Below are positions 56,664 to 64,000 of a stretch of 64,000 nt of DNA, piece by piece (the first letter of the stretch is position 1; each line of letters starts with the position of its first letter). The stretch lies in the NCBI GenBank assembly GCA_963924555.1, contig OZ004592.1:496001-560000 (forward strand), written 5' to 3'. Position numbers and translations under genes: made by a program. The stretch is from Crambe crambe. Lineage: Eukaryota > Porifera > Demospongiae > Poecilosclerida > Crambeidae. The notes beneath the pieces were generated by a model. That model did not search any database, was not told the DNA's origin, and worked only from the letters and a program-made list of their open reading frames with translations.

Positions 56664-59595
56664 ATGAAGCGCCACCTGAGCGACTCAGAACCAGAAAACT
56701 GTGATGACTACGATGAATGTTCGAGGTGAGTTTGTGTTGCAATGTAGGTTAATGCCGTGTTTGTGTAGCCGTCTAGCTAGCTGTGCTAGATACATAGCAT
56801 AGCTTGTTTTTATTCATTTTTAAAAAAATTTTCTTGCAGTCCCGACACTGTGCAGATCTCGCGCAAGAAACGTCGAGGGGTAAGTATTTTTAAAAATATA
56901 GTTTTGGGCCGTTATTACCGTCGCCTTTCATTTGTGCAGATCATAGAGAAGCGCCGCAGGGATCGAATCAACAACTGCCTGGTGGAACTGCGCAGGCTTG
57001 TGCCTGCGGCTTTTGAGAAGCAGGTGCGTGGAGGGGGAAAAAATTGCATGTAGCATGCAATTCCTTTGTAGTTATTACGCACCTGGTTTACAGGTGTTTA
57101 TTTGGTTCCCTGGAGGCTTCAGGTAGATCATGATAAAGTAGGGTTGCTATGTTCTCTGTGAACTCATGAATTTGAGAAAGGAAGTGGTTTGTGCAAAATT
57201 ATGCCTTTGGGGGTTCAAACCCCATTATTCATGGCATGACGCAATTAAGATCTAAGCTGATCTGGTGATATTTTTTTCCTTTATCTCAATTCACTGAGCT
57301 TGGTTGTATCCTCTTTAAAACAGCATGTGGTCAATTCATTGATGGTGGCGTATCACACCTGACTTGCTACATGCAGTGCATTTTCTGTAGCAGGTGCAAG
57401 AGCATGCCACGGGAATGGAAACTCAATGCATAGCCAAAGACAGTCTTGTGCGTAAACATCAACATTAGATTATGGGCACATGGGAGTCCATGGACATCTG
57501 ATATTCATGATCTCTCTGTGGGGGGAGAGGTGGTTAGACTTTGTAGCCATGGTGACTGCAAGGGTGGATTTATCAGGACAGACTGCTATGGTATATTCAT
57601 GTCCATGAATTTGTTAAACACTGCTCCAGAGGTATGATTAGGGCGATTGGTCAGTTCCCTTCGTAGTAAAATATGTCTGTCTGGGATTGATTTCATTAGC
57701 CACCTGCAGACAGTTTTACCTTCTTATGAGCTGATTAATCATCCACCTCTACTTGTAGCAATTGGACCTTGCCTCTTTCCATGAGAGGGAACAGGGGAAG
57801 CCCAAGCAAGCTCTGTGGTGGCTAGCTGTGTTGAATAGCTCACTTTATCCTTCAGGTTAAAATATTGATAGAGTCCAGAATTAGAGTTCTTTTGAGTGTC
57901 TAGATGAAAAGTATCTGGTTAACTCCTCTGGGATTTTGTATATGGTAGTACAGACAAGAGTGTCAAGTCCCCCTTCATTCCAGGCTTTGTTTCCCAGGCT
58001 CTGCGGTGCCATCTCTTGGGTGTGGGCTGCCTTTTTAGGAGTGACTCCTGCTTGATAAGAGGGGAAATTATTACCCTATCCCTATAAAGCAACTTCCCCT
58101 CACACTTGGGACAGTGAGGCTCCAATTACATAAGACCTGTTTTTGTTTCCTTTCTGCTAATGCCATTGTCTGTACACAAGAGGAATGGACTTAATCTGAT
58201 TATTAGGCCTTTAGGAATTGATGAACCACATACCTTATTCCTGATTGACATACTATTGTATGGCTGTGACAACAATCTCATCCAATTGTTTTCCTTTCTC
58301 GCACACACACACAGGGCTCAGCCAAGCTGGAAAAGGCAGAAATACTTCAAATGACTGTGGACCATCTTAGGCATCTTCAGTCCCGAGACCCCAGGGGTAA
58401 GTAAACTCTTATAACGGGATCAGGTGTCAACCTTGCATACCACTAACTGCTGATATAGGGCGTTGGCTGCTAACACAAAGCATAACTGATAAACTAAGGA
58501 AAAAATATGCTATTACGATGGTGTTACAATTATTGCATTGGTATTTCCGTATGTTGTCTGAATCCCTCAATGACTTTCCTGCATGTTGAGCAGAAGGAGT
58601 TCCTGGCGAGTGGGTGTAATCTTGTAGGCATCTAACCACATCTTACAATAAACGTTTCTCTTTAAGGTCAAAGGAAATTGCCTTTTTGGGCAGGTTTCGT
58701 GTGTGTGTGGGGTCTCCGGCAAAGCATTTAAGAGCTGTGGCAATTAACCTATCGCATTTCCTTTGCAGGATTCAGTGACCCTTACTCGCCTTATGGCAAC
58801 ACTCGTGCCTTTTTGGACTATGGGATCATGGGTTTCCGGGAGTGCACTGCTGAGATTGCCCGCTATTTGACCAACGTGGAAGGCGTGGACACTAAGGATC
58901 CACTGAGGACACGTGTCCTTGCTCACTTGGAGAATCTTCTCTCTCAGAAGGAGCTTACCATCAATGCAGCCGTTGCTGCTAATTCCCAGCTCAACATGCC
59001 CAAAGTTGGCGTTCCCATTCAGACTCCTGTGTCTGTTGTGAGCATGCCCACTATGCCGGCTGTGTCCATCCCGTATGCTCCCCTAACTCCTCCGAGAGCC
59101 TCTCCTGATAACCTCTCCCCACCGGCCAACTTCCCCACAGGTGCGGCTGCTCCCGAGCCCCTTCCCCGCTTCAGTGTGGCTTTCCCTTTCCCGTCCACAC
59201 CCATCATATCCCTCGCCCCCACAAGTGGGAGTGTCCCAGCTGTTTTCCGCCCAGCTACTGCAGCCACTGGTCCTCATTCTGGATTCAAACCAGTCATACC
59301 CATTGTCCAGCAACCCACAGCTGCCCCTATCAGCGTGGTGAAGCCCGCTCCAGTGGTGAATGGGTCGATCCCTGCTTCCCAACCTCTGACCGTTATAACT
59401 AACAACACGACTGCAAATATGGCTGGTAACCTCAGCCCTGTTTCCCCGCCATTTGACCAGAACAATACTATGAGGATTGAGACGACCTCATCGATCTCAA
59501 CTCTACTTAACTCGCCGACTAAAACACTAAATAGCTCGACAAAGGCCCCGTTTCGCCCCTGGGCTGACTCCATGACTGTGACAAACAACGCTTGA
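56664..59595 (+). CDS. HEY-type bHLH-Orange transcriptional repressor
   Basis: Notch-pathway repressor of the Hairy/E(spl)-related HEY class. Exon 1 (56664) [20 protein letters not shown]; the basic region RKKRRG joins [20 protein letters not shown] with VPAAFEKQ, and after a 1.3-kb intron [20 protein letters not shown] completes the helix-loop-helix. Gly, not Pro, in the basic region ([12 protein letters not shown]) separates HEY from HES. The Orange domain lies in the last exon: [20 protein letters not shown] with [21 protein letters not shown] long Pro/Ala/Ser/Thr-rich region follows. Near the C-terminus APFRPWADS carries FRPW, a form of the HEY YRPW motif; the WRPW of HES, which recruits Groucho, is absent. 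Stop at 59595. The intron at 57025-58313 shows no gene or repeat. Confidence 0.93.
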
Positions 59596-60466
59596 AGGAC
59601 TGACAAAAAAGGACAAAACAAACAAAACTGACTTTATATACTTGCTACAAAATAGACCGTCGCACCGTAGCACCAGATATTTCGACTGACACCCCTCACT
59701 TGTATTACCTCTTACTCAACAACCAGGAAAAGGGGGTCCTAGAACTCGTCCAGCACTGCAACTACTACTTGGAATGGATGAGCACTCGACAGAATATCAA
59801 ATCATTATTGAAGACATTATTGAACTTATTCAGACAAGAAAAGTATTACAAATCAAATTACAAACAAGCCCAAGAGACTAAATATGTTAACGACTACTTT
59901 ATTCAACATTCGCGATACTCTACACTCTCTTTATCTATTTTTCACTTCTATCCTCTACTTATCTTCATGGCACACTGCATCGATCGTACGAGACAGACGA
60001 GATTGATGCTACTGACTGACTTCACCCTTTTTCAAGGGATGATTTACAACTACTGCTCAAGAACCAAAAACTTTTAAAACTTGAACAATTAACTTTGACC
60101 AGTCTTGCAACAAGACAAAAGACCAGAAGTGCACAAATGCTAGACACAGCTCCTAACAGACTGAATAGGAGGACTAAACCACTTGATACACTGACAGAAC
60201 AATACAACAATCAAACTAGAAGTCGTGGGACTTCACTGACTGAACTTCATGGCCTCAGGCATATATATTTTTTATTTTCAAGTTTGTAGATTATTACTTG
60301 CATAATGTAATTTTAGATTTACCCTCTGGAAGTAGATGTAGGTCATTAGTCACATACATGAGTTCTATAGTCATTCTTATCATTGTAATAATAAGAAACC
60401 TTATTGTGGTTTTATTATCTGCTATCTTATGTCATAAATTTTGCAATAAAATTTTTTCCTGCTGCT
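59596..60466 (+). other. HEY 3' UTR and intergenic stretch with poly(A) signal
   Basis: AT-rich 871 bp with no conserved coding content. AATAAA at 60445-60450 probably ends the HEY transcript 17 bp before the stop codon of the convergent FN3 gene, so the two 3' ends abut or overlap. A 125-codon frame at 59700-60077 appears spurious. Confidence 0.6.
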
Positions 60467-62102
60467 TTAAGTATTATTGCTATCTTCGTTCAATGAGTTG
60501 GTAAGATCTAATTCCAACTTGGATAAGAGCGCAGAGGCCACAAGAGAGCTGTTGCCCTGATCAATATCCATTGTTTCAACCACATGACCAGTCTTTTGTA
60601 TCTCTCCCTCCCCACCTTCATTGATCAAAGGCATAAGGACAGCCAATGGTGATATTTTGTTGGGTGTCACAACGGAGGATGCTCTTGTTTCGTCTGCCAG
60701 AGTTGCTACGGATGTTATTGCGGTTTCTGGTAATGACTTAATAGAATCAGAGCTTTCTTTTGGCAGCTTGCTATCCAGACAACCAGCATCAAAGCATTTC
60801 TCACAGTTACCGGGTAATTGGATGACTTGTTGTTTGCACTCCCCAGGCTCTTTCTGGACCCCACTGCCCAAAGTGGAATCACCCTTTTGATCAAGTGTTT
60901 GTCCTTGAGCAATATTGTCTCGAGTTGAATGGCTTTGCTTACTGGCTTCTCTTGATGAGGTGTCATCCAGTGTAAGAGTATTACCCACCGAGTCATGATT
61001 TCTGCTTTGTGGTGGGGAAACCTGTGATAAGGTATGCTTTACATTTCCTCTGTTTATCTCTTGATCTATAGCCAGTTCCACCCCAGCAAAAGAAGTTGGT
61101 TTTGTCATTAACTGTTGGTGTGTTTGGAAGCTAGAAGCCACTACTGAGGAGAAGGGAGGTGACTGTTTAGTCCTGGAAGTTAATGGCTCATCAAAGAGTA
61201 CTGACTGTACTCCAGTCAGAGCCAAGTCGCAACTCCCATTGCTGGGAACGAGTGGGATGAACAGAGGTGGGCTAATTGCACCACTAATTAAGGGGCTTGT
61301 GAGGATGCCAACATTCATCTGAGGTGGCATGGAGGCCACTGGTTGCACAGATGTATTATTGGGTGAAATCTTGGGGAATTGTGAGGTCGCAGTGGTCTCA
61401 GTAGTTGATGTATTCTCTTGAGTTGGCTTGTTGGAGGAAGGCTTCACGTAACCATATTCACCAAGGTCACCTTTTGTGTGAGAGTCACTAGAAAGGTCAG
61501 GTTCTCTTACGCTAGAGTTGGCACCGTCTCGTGGTTCAGATTCACAGAGTTCAGAGTCGCTACTTTCAAGGGTATGTGATTCAAAAGCTTGTTTCATTTC
61601 TTTATCACGGGACAAAGGGGAAACATCACTGCTTGTCATAGATAGCATATCATGAGTGATATGGGAGACTTTGTAAACAGGGCTACTATTTATATTCTCC
61701 CTTCCACTAGAGGGTGGCACCTGGTCATTAGGTTGTTGGTGAGTACTGTCGCTCAAATTGTTCGGCTGACTTGGATGAGTGTCGTGTATCTCAGTAGGTT
61801 GACTAAGGAGGTTAGCTGAAGGGTCTCTAATTGTGTGCTCTTGGATGTCTGATGAGGTGTTTTCAGTTGGTAGCTGTTCAAATTGAGCACCAAAGACATC
61901 AGGTTGATCGTAAGTTCCATCGGAGCCAGCTCTCTTAGACAGAGATGAGTCAGATTCACTTTTCTCAGAACCAGTATCATTAGATTGGAGTCTATCGGTT
62001 GAGGATGGGGACAACACAGGAACAGAGTCGAGAGAGGCTATGACAGGATTAGAATCCCTCGATTCACCAACATTATACACAGTGCGAACAATGATCCTGC
62101 AT

Positions 62103-62193
<91 letters not shown>

Positions 62194-62326
62194 ACTCCAC
62201 TCTTATTAAAAGGTGGGAAGTTTGGTTCCACTACTAGAGTTGATAAGTGGCTGGTTGTGTCTATACCTGTATGTGATATCTTTATCCAGACCTTCTATAT
62301 AAGCCTTCAACTTATCAGGGCCCACC

Positions 62327-62410
<84 letters not shown>

Positions 62411-64000
62411 ATTTGTTGTGGACACATGTGCACAAACAAAGGCTACCATTACACACTTCCCACAGTAATAGGAAGCTGAGAGTAAATAGGTCCAGTTGGC
62501 AAGCTGATAACTCAGACCACACACACAACCACCAGTACACTATGGAGTAAGCTGGTGTACTACAATGGAGGGTTGTGGGTATGCCTAATGGAGCCTGTCT
62601 GCACTTAAGACACAGCTATGTAGTATCATTAATTGCATGATAAAGGATCATTTACAATGTTGGACTTCTCCAATCACAATTAGTATAGGACTCTTTCAAC
62701 TGGATACCTACAGCAGTCCATTATCATGAGGTCAAGCTAGGGGAAAGTTCCAAGGTCAACCAGCCCCTGGCAGCTGATAGATGACTTAAGCATGGGAACC
62801 CAGACTACCCAGACAATGGAGACACTGGGAGGTGGGCAACCATTAGTTTTGATTGCTGCATATCTTTAGGCTTTGATTTGTAAAGGGCCTCGCTACATAA
62901 ACCAAGATTTAAAAATGCATTATTCAATCATCCATTCATCCTTGAAGGCAGCTAGGTATAGAATTGATTTAAATAATTCACGATTTCAATATAGTGTTTC
63001 AATAATTCATGACACAGACGGGCCTGTCATGTACCACTGGACTGGATTCAATGCACTGAAATAACTCCACTATAACATCACAGGATCGCTGCAACCTTTG
63101 ATTAATTATTCTAATTCTATTATTTTCAAAAGAGTTGCGAGCATGTGCAAAACATCTCTAATCCAGGATTAATTGTGAAACCAAGGACTAAGGATTCAAG
63201 TTACAGACCACTGACATGCAAGGTATGATAGGTGCTGAGCCACTCTGTCTGACTGGCTCTCACCCACAATGTAATAAAATATTGTGTGCAAGCGGCAAAG
63301 GCTATAATTACATTACCCACCCACTTTGGGACTAGCAGGAAAGAACTCATTGTATACTTTATACCTTGATCATTACTCTCTCAAGTCTTAATTTTGACCA
63401 AATTTTCACAATTTTTAAAACACCAGCAGGAGAGCTACTCACCCACTCTATGAGCTGGCTTTGAAATTTGAATTTGGTTAGCAAAATGCAGTCATAATGC
63501 TGAGTTGGGTTCCTTTTCTACTCATAAACTATCACTTTCAAGACATACCATTCCCTCGGGCACTCCATTGACATAAACCCTATAGCCAAGTCTCTTGGGA
63601 CCAGGACTAGGCCGGGGGGAGAGGGAGGAGGAGGAGTTGGGAGGCAGAGCTGGGGGTGCAGTCCAGCGAAGGAGGATACAGGTTTTGGAATAATGTGTCA
63701 TCTGTAGCTCACTAGGGCAAGGGAGGTCTGTAGTAATCATATCTGTCACATAAAATAAAAAAAATAATGCACCTATTAAGAAAAAAAAAGTGCAATGTAT
63801 TGACTAACCACTTCTTGGAGAGGTGCTAATATCTCGTTGACTTCCATGGTCCTTGCTCATCCCTTCCAACACAGATCGAAGCTGCTCCACCTATGTGATT
63901 ATATTGTAAATTTCCAATAATAGAATTGGCAGAGAGAGAGAGAGACCCATAGGATACATGTAGGATTATATGTATTACATTATATGCTATTCATGATGCA
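60467..64000 (-). CDS. FN3-domain protein with long Ser/Thr-rich C-terminus; N-terminus off the right edge
   Basis: Only the C-terminal part lies in the window. An exon near 63893-63820 encodes a helix VEQLRSVLEGMSKDHGSQ. The exon at about 63745-63550 starts a fibronectin type III domain (CPSELQMTHYSKTCILLRWT, a Pro-rich insert, GYRVYVNGVPEGM); exons at about 62330-62268 (VGPDKLKAYIEGLDKDITYR) and 62091 on (IIVRTVYNVGESRDSNPVIA) complete it. The last exon then runs on for about 520 residues of low-complexity Ser, Thr, Pro and Asn, with no domain I recognise, to the stop at 60467. The FN3 style resembles those of RIM-binding proteins, but this is a weak hint. Introns hold two long (GA)n tracts. 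Confidence 0.6.
62106..62191 (+). repeat. (GA)n microsatellite, about 43 units
   Basis: Pure GA repeat in an intron of the FN3 gene; on the coding strand it is the CT tract before the 3' splice site. Confidence 0.97.
62331..62409 (+). repeat. (GA)n microsatellite, about 40 units
   Basis: Second pure GA repeat, directly upstream on the coding strand of the LKAYIEGLDKD exon, in the same splice-site polypyrimidine position. Confidence 0.97.
62500..63500. other. FN3-gene intron, no feature seen
   Basis: About 1 kb between the two FN3 half-domain exons. I see no conserved coding segment, repeat array or RNA gene in it. Confidence 0.5.

Noticed and set aside
57200-57240. GGGGTTCAAACCCC stretch resembling a tRNA T-arm
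   Set aside because: No acceptor stem, D-arm or anticodon arm can be built from the flanking HEY intron sequence.
59700-60077. 125-codon frame downstream of HEY
   Set aside because: AT-rich 3' UTR, no recognisable motif, no splice or start context, ends before the HEY poly(A) signal.
62040-62550. Frames with long ER or LS dipeptide runs
   Set aside because: Translations of (GA)n microsatellites within FN3-gene introns.

Overview
This is a gene-dense window of an early-branching animal, most likely a demosponge. Metazoan families are present (HEY bHLH-Orange, TRIM-NHL, NKAIN, RNF217, PHF20, glutaminase with ankyrin repeats). Introns are often only about 55-60 nt, 5' and 3' ends are very close, and some lineages rare in higher animals occur (a full-length VAC8-type armadillo protein, an AlkD-type DNA glycosylase). 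Species identity cannot be fixed from the sequence alone. All calls rest on reading translated exons and recalled family features; no database search was run.

Layout, left to right: SLC17 anion transporter (-, 3' part cut off) | EIF2B4 (+) | TSFM (-) | PHF20-like (+) | PDCL3 (-) | RNF217-like RBR ligase (+) | SNRNP48 (-) | NKAIN (+) | HMGCL (+) | TRIM-NHL (-) | glutaminase (+) | AlkD-like (+) | VAC8-like (-) with cyclin B (+) nested in an intron | CASC3/Barentsz-like (+) | two tandem cathepsin B genes (-, -) | UQCC2 (+) | prolyl oligopeptidase PREP (-) with a CAP/SCP gene (+) nested in an intron | orphan coiled-coil protein (+) | HDDC2 (-) with an intronless 300-codon ORF nested in an intron on the same strand | HEY (+) | FN3-domain Ser-rich protein (-, N-terminus cut off).

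Architecture: genes mostly alternate strand, giving many head-to-head pairs whose start codons are about 80-410 bp apart (putative bidirectional promoters) and tail-to-tail pairs whose stop codons are about 50-260 bp apart. Several of the short promoter regions share an NRF1-like GCATGCGCA word. In contrast, the three nested genes each have a TATA-like box. Introns, above all in PREP, carry minisatellites, homopolymer C/G runs, GA/CT microsatellites and foldback or MITE-like elements, the clearest being a 497-bp element with 26-bp terminal inverted repeats and TA target duplication in HDDC2.

The genes are mainly housekeeping (translation initiation and elongation, splicing, exon junction complex, chaperone, mitochondrial metabolism, proteolysis) with a few regulators (HEY, TRIM-NHL, PHF20, RNF217, cyclin B). 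There is no operon logic; neighbours are linked by shared promoters rather than by pathway.
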